Of a stretch of DNA of 57,930 nucleotides, positions 36,510 through 45,114 are shown piece after piece (the first letter of the stretch is position 1; the number at the start of each line of letters is the position of its first letter). A program made the position numbers and the translations under genes. The notes under the pieces are model-generated. The model searched no databases. It was not told the DNA's origin and worked only from the letters and a program-made list of their open reading frames with translations. This DNA is from Gammaproteobacteria bacterium (GTDB taxonomy: Bacteria; Pseudomonadota; Gammaproteobacteria; Chromatiales; Chromatiaceae): positions 1-57,930 of the forward strand of contig JAGRGP010000067.1 of the NCBI GenBank assembly GCA_020445415.1. The letters are read 5' to 3'.

Positions 36510-37049
36510 TCACAAGTGAGTCGCCACCCCGGTTTGCCATGCTGTCAATCGCCGTTGCTCACCGCCAACTTCGCCCTCGGGAGTTAACAGGGGAATCTTA
36601 CAATGGCGCAGCAGGTAACGGGAAGTGCTTCCCACCCCGGTCCATAGCCGGCGCGTCGCGCCTGTTTCGCCCACCCGATCGACGCTACCCAAGAGAATCA
36701 TACTGGCATCGTAGAGTTTTGCTATTTCGAGGATTCGGTGCCCGGGAATACCGGTTACAACCCGGGTTTCGACTTCCTCCAGGGAGTTGCCCACATCATT
36801 CATGCTCCGCACTTCTTCAACAAAATCGTCAAGTAAGCGCTCCGCAACATAGTCGAGAGGCAAAGCCTGTCCGCTCATATCCCGGCGGCGATAGTACCCA
36901 GACTGCTGGGCAGTTTCATGAACTACGTGCAAAATCAGCAACTGCTCGCCAAGACGGTCCGCAAGTTGGCTGGCGTAATGCAGCGACTGTTTGCAAACAT
37001 CGGAAAAATCAACCGCCACCAGGATCGGTTTGAGACTTACACTTGTCAT
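36510..37049 (-). CDS. Universal stress protein (UspA family)
   Basis: 179 residues, single Usp domain. It starts PILVAVDFSDVCKQSLHYASQLADR, with LLILHVVHE in strand two, VVTGIPGHRILEIAKLYDASMILLGS in the centre, and a C-terminal ATP-loop region GVGSTSRYLLRHCKIPLLTP. The loop partly keeps the G-x2-G-x9-G-(S/T) ATP-binding pattern. The ribosome site AGGAGG lies 11 bases before ATG 37049; ATG 37058 is closer than normal. It is divergent from phoB, and a Pho box lies between them, so it may respond to phosphate. Confidence 0.85.
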   Translation of the reverse strand: MTSVSLKPILVAVDFSDVCKQSLHYASQLADRLGEQLLILHVVHETAQQSGYYRRRDMSGQALPLDYVAERLLDDFVEEVRSMNDVGNSLEEVETRVVTGIPGHRILEIAKLYDASMILLGSVDRVGETGATRRLWTGVGSTSRYLLRHCKIPLLTPEGEVGGEQRRLTAWQTGVATHL

Positions 37050-37112
37050 GATCCACATAGCCTCCTGCTTTGGTCCAGGTTGTCAGTGTTAAAAAAATAA
37101 TAGCGATTAGAT

Positions 37113-37130
37113 GTGTCAATTTGATGTCAT
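37113..37130 (+). promoter_or_regulatory. Pho box upstream of phoB
   Basis: GTGTCAA (37113-37119), TTTG, ATGTCAT (37124-37130): two half-sites with GTCA cores at the 11-bp PhoB spacing, 60 bases before the phoB ATG and about 65 bases from the divergent uspA start. This indicates autoregulation of phoB and possibly control of uspA. Confidence 0.8.
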
Positions 37131-37189
37131 GGCAGCGAAACAATCCGGTGGTTGAATAGGCGTCACAGGTAATTCCAGGAAGGACAACC

Positions 37190-37876
37190 ATGCAGAAGGA
37201 AGTACTCATTGTCGAGGATGAACCAGCCATCCGCGAGATGGTTGGCGTGGCGCTGAAAAGTGACGGTTTCTTGCTTCGCGAAGCGGCTGACGCCAGCGAA
37301 GCGCAAACGATCATACGGGACCATACCCCAGACCTGATTCTGCTGGACTGGATGCTACCCGGTACCAGCGGCTTGCAACTCGCAAAGGAGCTCAGAGACG
37401 ACGAACCGACCCGCCATGTACCGATCATCATGCTCACCGCGCGAAGCGAAGAGCATAGCCGGGTTAGGGGGCTCGAGGCAGGCGTCGACGACTATGTGAC
37501 CAAGCCCTTCTCGGTACGCGAACTACGCTTGCGCATCAAAGCCGTGCTGCGCCGCGCTCAACCGGAGTCGGAGGGGACGCGTATCGAGTTGGGCGGACTG
37601 GTCATAGACGAAGCCTCTCACCGGGTTTTTGCCACTGGCCGGGAAGTATTGCTGGGCCCGATGGAGTACCGCACCCTACACTTCTTCATGACCCATGCGG
37701 AGCGGGTCTATACCCGCCGCCAGCTAATGGATCGCATCTGGGGCCAGGATGCTTACCTGGAAGAGCGTACCGTCGATGTGCATATTCGCCGCTTGCGCAA
37801 GGCCCTGCTTCCCTACCGTTGCGACGGGCTGGTGCAAACGGTGCGTGGCACCGGCTACCGATTCTCGACCATGTAA
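37190..37876 (+). CDS. phoB: Phosphate regulon response regulator PhoB
   Basis: 228 residues. Receiver domain: VEDEPAIREMV (acidic pocket), LLDWMLPG (phospho-acceptor Asp near 53), ITML-type MLTARSEE and KPF (Lys near 105). The C-terminal OmpR-type winged helix ends VHIRRLRKALLPYRCDGLVQTVRGTGYRF. The PhoB identity is supported by the Pho box in its promoter and the nearby pst operon. AGGAAGGAC precedes the ATG. The usual partner kinase gene phoR does not follow; the next gene is unrelated. Confidence 0.92.
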   Translation: MQKEVLIVEDEPAIREMVGVALKSDGFLLREAADASEAQTIIRDHTPDLILLDWMLPGTSGLQLAKELRDDEPTRHVPIIMLTARSEEHSRVRGLEAGVDDYVTKPFSVRELRLRIKAVLRRAQPESEGTRIELGGLVIDEASHRVFATGREVLLGPMEYRTLHFFMTHAERVYTRRQLMDRIWGQDAYLEERTVDVHIRRLRKALLPYRCDGLVQTVRGTGYRFSTM

Positions 37877-38058
37877 TCTGTACGGAGCGGCCCCGCTCCG
37901 GCTCTGGCCTAGCAACAACCTGCTTCCCTGCCCAACCGCCCGCCAGTTGGGAAAAGGGCGTTTCTGGTGTAATGTGGGCAACGCGTACCGAATCCACTCG
38001 AACAATTTCCTGTTTCCAACCTGTGGATCTCGGCTGACTCAGAAATCGAGGACAGAAT

Positions 38059-38841
38059 ATGAATGTAGAAACGCTTGACTCGGCACTCTCAGAATATCTC
38101 CGTACCGATACATATCCGGTGGCAATTCAGCTGGTCAAGCCCGGTGGGGCATTGCCGGATCGCGTGAAACGACCCTCGCAGATGGGGCTCAAGATAACCA
38201 TTTGCCAAGCCATCGCCATGAGCCGGCGCTATGGCTGGGTGATGGCCACCGCAGCGGAAGATATGTCTTGCCAACCTGCGGCAGCGGTATTTGGTTTCCG
38301 CCCCATGCTACCCTACATGGTGGAGGGCAACCTTTGTAATCAGATGTATAACGCCAGCCTGGAGGCAGGTGCGAATACCGAAGCGGCAGGCGCCAAACTG
38401 GAACATGGTGAGATCGACTTCATCTTGACTGCGCCGCTGCAGCGCTGCGCCTTCGAACCCGACGTAGTCTTGGTGTACGGAAACAGCGCCCAGGTTATGC
38501 GACTGCTCAACGCCGCACTCTGGAAATCGGGAGGACGTCTTGAGTCCACCTTTGCCGGGCGCCTCGACTGCGTGGATGAGATCATCATCCCGTTACAAAG
38601 CGGTAAACCGGAGGTGATCTTACCTTGTAATGGCGACCGGATATTCGCTCAGACCCAGGATCACGAAATGGCCTTTAGTTTTCCCTGGAGTTGGAGTGAA
38701 AACATTGTGGCCGGCTTGGAGGGCACCCATAAAGGAGGCGTGCGCTACCCTATTCCTACCTATCTCCAATATTCCCCCCAGTACCCAAAACACTATCTGG
38801 AGATGGATCGAATCTGGCAAGAAATGGAGGGCCAGGAATAA
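38059..38841 (+). CDS. DUF169 family protein
   Basis: 260 residues. The DUF169 pattern is present: YPVAIQLVKPGG near the start, MGLKITICQAIAMSRRYGW (conserved CQ), EDMSCQPAAAVFGF, QRCAFEPDVVLVYGN and a C-terminal GDRIFAQTQDHEMAFSFPW. Family function is unknown; members are frequent in anaerobes, archaea and C1 or sulfur metabolisers, and the conserved cysteines hint at a metal or cofactor. GAGGACAG stands before the ATG. It follows phoB by 180 bases without a clear terminator. Confidence 0.85.
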   Translation: MNVETLDSALSEYLRTDTYPVAIQLVKPGGALPDRVKRPSQMGLKITICQAIAMSRRYGWVMATAAEDMSCQPAAAVFGFRPMLPYMVEGNLCNQMYNASLEAGANTEAAGAKLEHGEIDFILTAPLQRCAFEPDVVLVYGNSAQVMRLLNAALWKSGGRLESTFAGRLDCVDEIIIPLQSGKPEVILPCNGDRIFAQTQDHEMAFSFPWSWSENIVAGLEGTHKGGVRYPIPTYLQYSPQYPKHYLEMDRIWQEMEGQE

Positions 38842-38927
38842 CCGGAGGAAATCCCTCTACAGAATTCAGCCCCCTTAGTCGGGTCAGTGAGCTTGATCAA
38901 TAGGCAATAACCAGAGGGAGGAAGGTT

Positions 38928-39533
38928 ATGTCAACCGTCTACATAGGTCCAGATGGAAAACCGCGCTGCCATTGGTGTGGAAGCACACCTGAATATCTTG
39001 GCTACCATGATAATGAGTGGGGATATCCTGTTGATGACGACCAGCGACTATTCGAAAAACTGTGCCTCGAAGGTTTTCAGTCGGGCTTGAGCTGGCGCAC
39101 CATACTCGCAAAACGTGAAAACTTCCGTGCCGCATTTCATAACTTTGATTTTAACAAAGTTGCCCACTTCACCGACTCGGATATCGAGCGCCTGTTGAAG
39201 GATAAGGGCATTATCCGCCACCGTGGAAAAATCGAAGCGGTGATTAATAACGCAAAGCGAGCGCAAGAACTTGTCGCGCAGGCGGGTTCTTTAGCAACCT
39301 TTTTTTGGCGCTATGAACCAAAGCCGGAAAACCCGGTGAAACCACAAACTGCGTCCACATCAGCTGAGTCGGTTTCCCTATCAAAAGCCCTGAAGAAAAT
39401 GGGATGGAAGTTCATCGGGCCAACAACAGTTTATGCTTTTTTGCAAGCAATGGGATTAGTCAATGATCACAGTGAGGAATGCATAATCAGAGACCGAGTT
39501 GAACGAGCAAAAGCGAAATTTAAGCGGCCCTGA
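38928..39533 (+). CDS. tag: DNA-3-methyladenine glycosylase I
   Basis: 201 residues. The Tag hallmarks are CHWCGSTPEYLGYHDNEWG (N-terminal zinc Cys and Glu/Trp of the base pocket), LFEKLCLEGFQSGLSWRTIL and KKMGWKFIGPTTVYAFLQAMGLVNDH (helix-hairpin-helix region and zinc His). It removes 3-methyladenine from DNA; in a C1 organism it would counter alkylation damage. GAGGGAGGAAGG lies seven bases before the ATG. Codon use becomes more AT-rich from this gene onward. Confidence 0.94.
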   Translation: MSTVYIGPDGKPRCHWCGSTPEYLGYHDNEWGYPVDDDQRLFEKLCLEGFQSGLSWRTILAKRENFRAAFHNFDFNKVAHFTDSDIERLLKDKGIIRHRGKIEAVINNAKRAQELVAQAGSLATFFWRYEPKPENPVKPQTASTSAESVSLSKALKKMGWKFIGPTTVYAFLQAMGLVNDHSEECIIRDRVERAKAKFKRP

Positions 39534-39609
39534 ATCCACACTGTTGAGTTAACCCTCGGTTACGATCACTTGTACTCTATCGGCTGAATTCACCAACAGG
39601 CTTCCGACT

Positions 39610-40440
39610 ATGAGTATATGGAATTATCAAGATAGTAACACCGGGATATTGCCTAGATCCTACGGTGATCAGTGTTACATTGGTCAGTGTCCCTACTGCG
39701 CATCGAACCTCAGACATCTGGGCGGAATCGAGTTTATTGGGAATGCAGCGGCCCACTTGGGAGATGGGCGATGGGATGACGATTATGGCAAAGAGCTGCG
39801 CGTATGCGATCACTGCGGCTGGTGGGTACTCACCCAGTTGACAGGTTTCGCCCAGGGAGTAAACGCGGGGTCGGTACAAATCCGCCGATGCTGCGGAAGT
39901 TTAATTAACTTAGATGAACTCGACATAAAAAACCCGGTGGATGAATTTAGCCGGTATCTGATTGCCCGCTACGGTGATAGGTTCGATATTTCTCCTAAAA
40001 AATACGAATCCATTGTTGCGGGTGTTTTTGGAGAATTTGGGTACTCAGCGAAAGTTACATCCTATTCGGGAGATCGAGGAATAGACATCATTGTACTGAG
40101 TGATGAAAATGAAAAGATAACTGGGGTTCAAGTAAAACGTTACAAAAGGACCATAAAGGCACAACAGATCAGAGAGTTCGTGGGAGCGCTGTTTATTCAA
40201 CGGATGACCAAGGGAATATTCGTAACCACATCCGACTTCCAAAAGGGCGCGATTCAAGAAGCGCTAGATGCAACCGCCAGAGGTTTACCGGTTGAATTAT
40301 GGAACGCAGAGGCATTCTATGAGCGCTTGGCAATTTCTCGGCGGGCGCCGTATAGGGATGAAAATGATTCCGAAAATCCATTTGCAAGTTTTTGGAAACA
40401 CCCGGAATCCATTCCTGTTGCATTCCAAGCATCTTGGTGA
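39610..40440 (+). CDS. Mrr-type restriction endonuclease with N-terminal zinc-ribbon
   Basis: 276 residues. The N-terminal part has a CPYC...CDHC pair (about residues 28-31 and 67-70), a likely zinc ribbon. The Mrr catalytic domain follows from about 130: GYSAKVTSYSGDRGIDIIVL, then GVQVKRYKRTIKAQQIREF. These supply the Asp and Q-x-K catalytic residues and the typical RYK. Mrr enzymes cut methylated or foreign DNA. No methyltransferase or specificity subunit is adjacent, consistent with a solitary type IV-like nuclease. AT-rich relative to the window average, suggesting transfer. Confidence 0.85.
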   Translation: MSIWNYQDSNTGILPRSYGDQCYIGQCPYCASNLRHLGGIEFIGNAAAHLGDGRWDDDYGKELRVCDHCGWWVLTQLTGFAQGVNAGSVQIRRCCGSLINLDELDIKNPVDEFSRYLIARYGDRFDISPKKYESIVAGVFGEFGYSAKVTSYSGDRGIDIIVLSDENEKITGVQVKRYKRTIKAQQIREFVGALFIQRMTKGIFVTTSDFQKGAIQEALDATARGLPVELWNAEAFYERLAISRRAPYRDENDSENPFASFWKHPESIPVAFQASW

Positions 40441-40552
40441 GGTTTTACTGCACTACACGCGCTAATAGGGGTTTCCCCGGAATTTTCAAGTTCAGATCCG
40501 GAGCAAGCGGAATACCGCTTACACCATGGAATGAGACACCTGAGGGAATAGT

Positions 40553-40792
40553 ATGAAGTGGTATCTACTAATGATTATTGCTGCGTGGAGTGCTGTATCG
40601 CTCGCCGTTGACAATCCAAGCGGGGTAAAGATCCTAAAGAAAATGCCCGAAAGCCACACACTGAAATCGGGCCAAATCGTTTATGTGGAAAACGATGGCC
40701 GCTGTGCCGCCAATAATATCATTAAGATTACTGGGGGTAACAAAAGCAAGGGTGTCAGAAGGCGAATAGAGTGTATTCCTCGACCTGGCTGA
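40553..40792 (+). CDS. Small secreted protein of unknown function
   Basis: 79 residues. A clear signal peptide (MKWYLLMIIAAWSAVSLA) precedes a short mature part with two Cys and the motif IVYVENDGRCAANNIIKITGG, then a basic KSKGVRRRIECIP tail. The two Cys may form a disulfide. I recall similar IVYV-x-DG-x-C small proteins of unknown function in other Proteobacteria, but cannot name the family with confidence. Start at ATG 40553 after GAGGGAATAGT. Confidence 0.65.
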   Translation: MKWYLLMIIAAWSAVSLAVDNPSGVKILKKMPESHTLKSGQIVYVENDGRCAANNIIKITGGNKSKGVRRRIECIPRPG

Positions 40793-41169
40793 GCGGTCAC
40801 AAATCGCATTGCTTGGATGACACTTAGCAACCAATGCCGTTCGATTGGTTATCGTTTACCGGTCGGATTTCGAAAAAATATCCTCACTTACATGTACTCA
40901 AGTCGTTTATTACATCTCCCCAATCACCAGGGAAAGGTTCCGACCCGTGTTAAAGAAAAGGAAACAGCATCGGCTAGCCCCAGGGGAGCCTAGCCGTGTC
41001 ATTAAATGCGACACGAAAATCCACACACCCATTTTATAGTTGATTTCACAAACGTGAAGCGGTCCCCTACCAGTAGTAGGATCACACCCCAACCGAGCAT
41101 GGATGACACGGACTCGGGTTCGTTACCTGCCTAGATTCACACTCAGTTTTTGGATTGGAATAACAACAG
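40793..41169. other. 377-bp intergenic region
   Basis: A 64-codon open frame (40845-41039) has no ribosome site or recognisable product. A short palindrome (CTACCAGTAGTAG, 41068-41080) lies ahead of the amidotransferase gene. No RNA gene is recognised. Confidence 0.3.
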
Positions 41170-41865
41170 ATGCGCGTACACTACTTACAACATGTACCCT
41201 TTGAAGGTCTTGGCTGCATACAAGATTACCTGCAAACCGAGGATCATACGATCACAGGTACTCATTTCTATGCGTCTACGGAGTTACCCCCGCTAGACGA
41301 CATAGATCTACTTGTTGTCTTGGGTGGTCCGATGAGCGTCAACGATATCGGTGAATATCCTTGGCTTACCACAGAAAAACAATACATAAGAAAGGTTATA
41401 AAATCGGGTAAGCCCACTTTGGGGATTTGCCTAGGAGCGCAGCTTATCGCAAGCGCATTGGGGGCAAATGTGTTTCCCAACGCGGTAAAAGAAATCGGTT
41501 GGTATCCTATCCGCGCAACCCGGTCCGCCAAGAGTTCGTCTTTCAGTTTTCCAGAACATATCGAGGTTTTTCACTGGCATGGTGAAACATTTAGCCTGCC
41601 AACAAAGGCCGTGCTTCTTGCCGAGAGTGATGGCTGTAGAAATCAGGCCTTCCAGCTGGGAGATAACGTTATTGCCCTTCAGTTCCACCTTGAAACAACA
41701 CCAGACACAGCCCGGGAAATCGTAGCCAATTGCCGTGATGAACTAGTACCCGGGAAATATATCCAGACCGAGGAAGATATCCTGTCCGCACCACAAGAAC
41801 GCTACCGCAAGGTGAATACACTGATGTGTAGTATTCTTGAATATCTGTGTAAAAATAGTGGCTAA
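41170..41865 (+). CDS. Class I glutamine amidotransferase (GMP-synthase-like GATase)
   Basis: 231 residues. Catalytic nucleophile motif GICLGAQLIASALG (Cys near 84), later FHWHGETFSLP and the triad His/Glu in LQFHLE (about 176-178). VLGGPMSVND starts the oxyanion loop. Stand-alone GATases of this type act on glutamine or glutamyl compounds (for example gamma-glutamyl removal) or serve unknown partners. No synthetase partner is adjacent. No strong ribosome site is seen. AT-rich island gene. Confidence 0.85.
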   Translation: MRVHYLQHVPFEGLGCIQDYLQTEDHTITGTHFYASTELPPLDDIDLLVVLGGPMSVNDIGEYPWLTTEKQYIRKVIKSGKPTLGICLGAQLIASALGANVFPNAVKEIGWYPIRATRSAKSSSFSFPEHIEVFHWHGETFSLPTKAVLLAESDGCRNQAFQLGDNVIALQFHLETTPDTAREIVANCRDELVPGKYIQTEEDILSAPQERYRKVNTLMCSILEYLCKNSG

Positions 41866-41936
41866 AGATGTCACAAACCGATCTTCGGACAAGTGGCCAT
41901 CAGTGGATTAGAACATCCAATAGCGAGGACCCCTGC

Positions 41937-42656
41937 ATGCCCAACACAAGTAACGCCAGTGCGGCTATTCTCGGTCTTTTTATTTTTGTTGGCTTGTTGT
42001 CTATGGGCTACCTGCTGGGTGACTCGGTCATAAGATTTAAAGAATACGAACGCAGTGTCATCGTGAAGGGACTTGCCGAGCGCGAGTACGCTGCGGATAT
42101 CGTCATTTGGCCAATTCAGTTCTCGGAAGCGAGCAATAGCCTGGGTGAGCTATACAGTTCAATAGAGAGCAGTGCTTTCAAGATCAGAGATTTTCTTGAA
42201 GCCAACGGCGTCAGATCCGAGGAGATCTCGCTTTCCACACCAGCTATTACCGACAAATCAGCGCAGCAATATGGAAATACAGACAGAGCAGAATTCCGGT
42301 ATACGGGGATTCAAACGGTAACCGTGTACTCTCGGAATATCGAAGCAGTACGAAAGGTAATGAGTTTCTTGCCTGAATTGGGCAAAAAAGGGATTGTTTT
42401 CACCGGAGGCGACTATCAATCGCAAACGGAATATCTATTCACCAGGCTAAATGAAGTCAAGCCGGAAATGGTTGAAGATGCTACGCGTAACGCGCGTGAA
42501 GTAGCAAACAAATTTTCCGCGGATTCGAGGAGCACATTGGGGAAGATCAAAAAGGCGTCCCAGGGTCAATTCAGCATTGAAGACAGAGACAAGAACAACC
42601 CTCATATCAAGAGAGTGCGAGTGGTATCCACGGTAGAGTACTACTTATCGGATTGA
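41937..42656 (+). CDS. SIMPL-domain (DUF541) membrane-anchored protein
   Basis: 239 residues. One N-terminal transmembrane helix (AILGLFIFVGLLSMGYLLG) leads into a periplasmic SIMPL/DUF541 domain: RSVIVKGLAEREYAADIVIWP, FLEANGVRSEEIS, YTGIQTVTVYSRNIEAV and the C-terminal RVVSTVEYYL. SIMPL proteins (for example YggE) are linked to oxidative stress protection by an unknown mechanism. ATG 41937 has GCGAGGAC nine bases upstream. It is 71 bases after the amidotransferase and probably in the same transcript. Confidence 0.87.
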   Translation: MPNTSNASAAILGLFIFVGLLSMGYLLGDSVIRFKEYERSVIVKGLAEREYAADIVIWPIQFSEASNSLGELYSSIESSAFKIRDFLEANGVRSEEISLSTPAITDKSAQQYGNTDRAEFRYTGIQTVTVYSRNIEAVRKVMSFLPELGKKGIVFTGGDYQSQTEYLFTRLNEVKPEMVEDATRNAREVANKFSADSRSTLGKIKKASQGQFSIEDRDKNNPHIKRVRVVSTVEYYLSD

Positions 42657-42871
42657 TGAGGCGCCAGTTCCGGCCAGAGTATGCATGAATCACCCTGCGT
42701 CGCGATCTAACCATGACCCCGGTCATCATGCCTGCTTTACCCGGGACTCCCGATGGGATTGCCTCGCCACCTGTCCCCAAAGCGCTGATGACACCAGGGC
42801 CTTTATCATGAAGCACCGGCGCCCCAGGGCACTCTATTGACATCTGGCCGGCGTTAAGCTAGCGTCCCTTT

Positions 42872-42969
42872 GTCTTGAGGGGAGTAGTCGGCCTTCCTTA
42901 CCGGAAGGGGCACGCGTCAACATACTTGGCCAATCACCATGGCGCGCGCGGCTGTTAGCATGACGAGAC
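42872..42969 (+). promoter_or_regulatory. yybP-ykoY (manganese) riboswitch aptamer
   Basis: The hallmark GGGGAGTAG (42879-42887) is followed by a hairpin (CCTTCC 42892-42897 with GGAAGG 42903-42908) and the conserved ACGCGTCAACATACTTGGCC segment. Closing stem P1 pairs GTCTTG (42872-42877) with CGAGAC (42964-42969). The order and sequence match the Mn2+-sensing yybP-ykoY class. It lies about 250 bases upstream of a UPF0016/GDT1 manganese exporter, the usual target of this riboswitch. A TTGACA at 42838-42843 may be the promoter -35. The 200 bases before that hold no recognisable gene. Confidence 0.85.
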
Positions 42970-42976
42970 CTTGGAT

Positions 42977-43219
42977 ATGAAGGAGCGTCTGGCTGAGGGG
43001 CTGGGCATGTTCCTCCCTGTCCAAGCCAACCTGCCTGGCCCCTCCCACAGAATTCCCATGTCCCAAAACCCATTCCTGGTAAAAAGCCACCAACGCCCCG
43101 GCTCTGCCTTCCCACAAATCCCCAGCTCTGTGGGCTATCAGGTGGCGTGGCAAATCGGTGCGTCCCCTATACTCCCACTGGCTGGCGAGCAGACTCATTT
43201 CATCTGGGAGAGAAGCTGA
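42977..43219 (+). CDS. Possible leader reading frame coupled to the manganese exporter
   Basis: An 80-codon frame begins just after the riboswitch aptamer (ATG 42977) and ends with TGA 43217-43219, overlapping the exporter ATG (TGATG). The translation has no recognised family, is Pro/Gln-rich and lacks a signal peptide. Its start follows the aptamer P1 stem by seven bases with no clear ribosome site of its own. The coupling geometry is the only support; it may be coincidental. Confidence 0.25.
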   Translation: MKERLAEGLGMFLPVQANLPGPSHRIPMSQNPFLVKSHQRPGSAFPQIPSSVGYQVAWQIGASPILPLAGEQTHFIWERS

Positions 43220-43812
43220 TGGAAAACGCTTCACTCTCGTTTCTGGGTTGGGTTACCGCGGTCACAACCCCCTTCGGGTTAGTGTTTCTCGCGGAGCTGG
43301 GCGACAAAAGCCAATTGGTGTGCATGACGCTGGCTGCCCGCCACCGCCATTGGCCGGTATTGCTCGGCGCCACGGTTGCATTTCTGATTCTCAATACCTT
43401 GGCGGTGGTGTTTGGTGCCGGACTATCTCAGTGGATACCGGAACGGATATTGGCGGCGGCCGTGGCTGTTCTGTTCGCCATTTTCGGTATCTTGTCGCTA
43501 AGAACCAAACAAGCGGACGGTGACGAGGCCATTACGGAGCAAAGTGGTCACGGTATTTTCGTAACGACATTTCTGATGATTTTTCTGGCGGAAATGGGGG
43601 ACAAGACACAGATTGCCGTTGCCGGCATGGCCAGCACCTTGCCCGTCATTCCGGTCTGGATCGGGGCTAACCTGGCGTTGATCACCACGTCGGCATTGGG
43701 CGTGGTCGCCGGACGCAAGTTATTGAGGAAGATTCCAATCTACCGTCTACATCAGATCAGCGGCATCTTTTTTCTGATTCTGGCTGGATTCGCCCTAACC
43801 AAAGTATTTTAA
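43219..43812 (+). CDS. UPF0016/GDT1 family manganese exporter (MneA-like)
   Basis: 197 residues with six helices in two repeats, each carrying the family signature: VFLAELGDKSQLVC in repeat one and IFLAEMGDKTQIAV in repeat two (E-x-G-D-K-[ST]). Family members export Mn2+ (MneA in Vibrio and Xanthomonas) or act as Golgi Ca/Mn transporters. ATG 43219 is chosen because GGGAGAG is six bases upstream and the protein begins MENASLSFLGW. Control by the upstream manganese riboswitch supports the metal assignment. Confidence 0.92.
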   Translation: MENASLSFLGWVTAVTTPFGLVFLAELGDKSQLVCMTLAARHRHWPVLLGATVAFLILNTLAVVFGAGLSQWIPERILAAAVAVLFAIFGILSLRTKQADGDEAITEQSGHGIFVTTFLMIFLAEMGDKTQIAVAGMASTLPVIPVWIGANLALITTSALGVVAGRKLLRKIPIYRLHQISGIFFLILAGFALTKVF

Positions 43813-43908
43813 CGGCGAACTGGGAACCGCATAACCATCACCAAACGCGGTTGCCGGTCTGCTTTTATAAAGAGATACCTTCTCTGTTCCACCGCCGCGA
43901 CATCAGAG

Positions 43909-44991
43909 TCAAGTACCACCGATTACCGGATAGTCCGTATAACCTTTGGCTCCCGGAGTGTAGAAGGTTTCCATATCCGCAACATTTAACCGTGCGCCGC
44001 GCTGCCACCGGCGCACAAGATCAGGATTCGCCAAGAAGGGGCGTCCCACCGCGATCAAGTCACACTTCCCCTCGCTCAAATCCTGTTCAGCGCGCTCTCG
44101 ATCGTAACCGCCGGAAAGTATCAGAGTACGACTGAAGTGCGCTCGGAAGGCCGCCTTGATACTATCCGGTACCGGTGGTGCACCCATGCTGGAGTGGTCG
44201 ACCAGGTGAATATAACCCAGCCCTCGGGAGTTCAGTTCCTTGGCCAGAAAAACGTAGTCAGCCTCCATCGCATCGTAAAGCGGCATATCATTAAACACGC
44301 CGAACGGTGAAAGCCGGATCCCTACCTTATCCATGCCGATAGCGCCAATCACCGCGTCAACCACATCCAATACGAAACGGGCGCGATTCTCGATCGGGCC
44401 GCCATAAGCATCGGTACGGTGATTCGTATTAGGGCGGATGAACTGCTCCAGCAGATAGCCGTTCGCGGCGTGCAATTCGATACCATCAAACCCAGCGGAC
44501 AGGGCATTAGACGCCCCCTGGACAAACTCAACGACGGTACTCTCAATGTCCTGCAGAGTCATCGCTTGTGGGGAAGGATGGGGCCTCATGCCCTCGGCAT
44601 CAGTGTACATTTCACCCGCGGCCACCACTGCCGAGGGCGCCAAAATCCGTGCCCCGGAAGGTAGATTGAGCGGATGGGCAATGCGCCCGCAATGCATCAG
44701 TTGCACGAAGATCTTACTCCCCACGTGATGGACTCCCTGGGTGATTTCCTTCCAGCCATCTATCTGTGACTGAGAGAATATTCCCGGAATACGGGCGTAA
44801 CCTAAACCGTTCGGTGACGGCGAAGTACCTTCCGTGATGATGAGCCCCGCGGAACCGCGCTGAACGTAATATTCCGTCATCAACGCACTAGGGATGTTGT
44901 TGGTGGCTCGGCAGCGGGTCATCGGCGCCATGACCAGGCGGTTCTCCAACGTCAGGCCGCCAAGGGCGGTTTTGGAATAAAGCAGTGACAT
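43909..44991 (-). CDS. nemA: Old yellow enzyme family alkene reductase
   Basis: 360 residues. FMN TIM-barrel: APMTRCRA (Cys near 26), FVQLMHCGRIAHPLN, GFDGIELHAANGYLLEQFI (substrate His and Asn) and RTDAYGGPIENRARFVLDV. The catalytic Tyr region is IHLVDHS, with the LILSGGYDRERAE phosphate site. The enzyme reduces activated C=C bonds or nitro groups with NADPH. GAGGAGGGCTCC precedes the ATG. It lies 123 bases beyond the end of the H4MPT operon on the same strand and may be read through from it, though nothing shows a functional link. Confidence 0.9.
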   Translation of the reverse strand: MSLLYSKTALGGLTLENRLVMAPMTRCRATNNIPSALMTEYYVQRGSAGLIITEGTSPSPNGLGYARIPGIFSQSQIDGWKEITQGVHHVGSKIFVQLMHCGRIAHPLNLPSGARILAPSAVVAAGEMYTDAEGMRPHPSPQAMTLQDIESTVVEFVQGASNALSAGFDGIELHAANGYLLEQFIRPNTNHRTDAYGGPIENRARFVLDVVDAVIGAIGMDKVGIRLSPFGVFNDMPLYDAMEADYVFLAKELNSRGLGYIHLVDHSSMGAPPVPDSIKAAFRAHFSRTLILSGGYDRERAEQDLSEGKCDLIAVGRPFLANPDLVRRWQRGARLNVADMETFYTPGAKGYTDYPVIGGT

Positions 44992-45114
44992 GATGGAGCC
45001 CTCCTCGTTAACGAGTCAAAAACCATGAATAGAATGCCAGACAGAGATTATTGCCTTGAATATACCCGACCATGTACCGATCAGTCACCGCGCCCACACG
45101 ACTGGCGTTGCCAA

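Noticed and set aside
36232-36540. 102-codon minus-strand frame after the universal stress gene
   Set aside because: Beta-rich but unrecognised, overlaps uspA by 31 bases and lacks a clear start; noted as a possibility in the gap entry but not called.
40845-41039. 64-codon open frame
   Set aside because: No ribosome site, no signal or domain, and composition like the flanking non-coding DNA.
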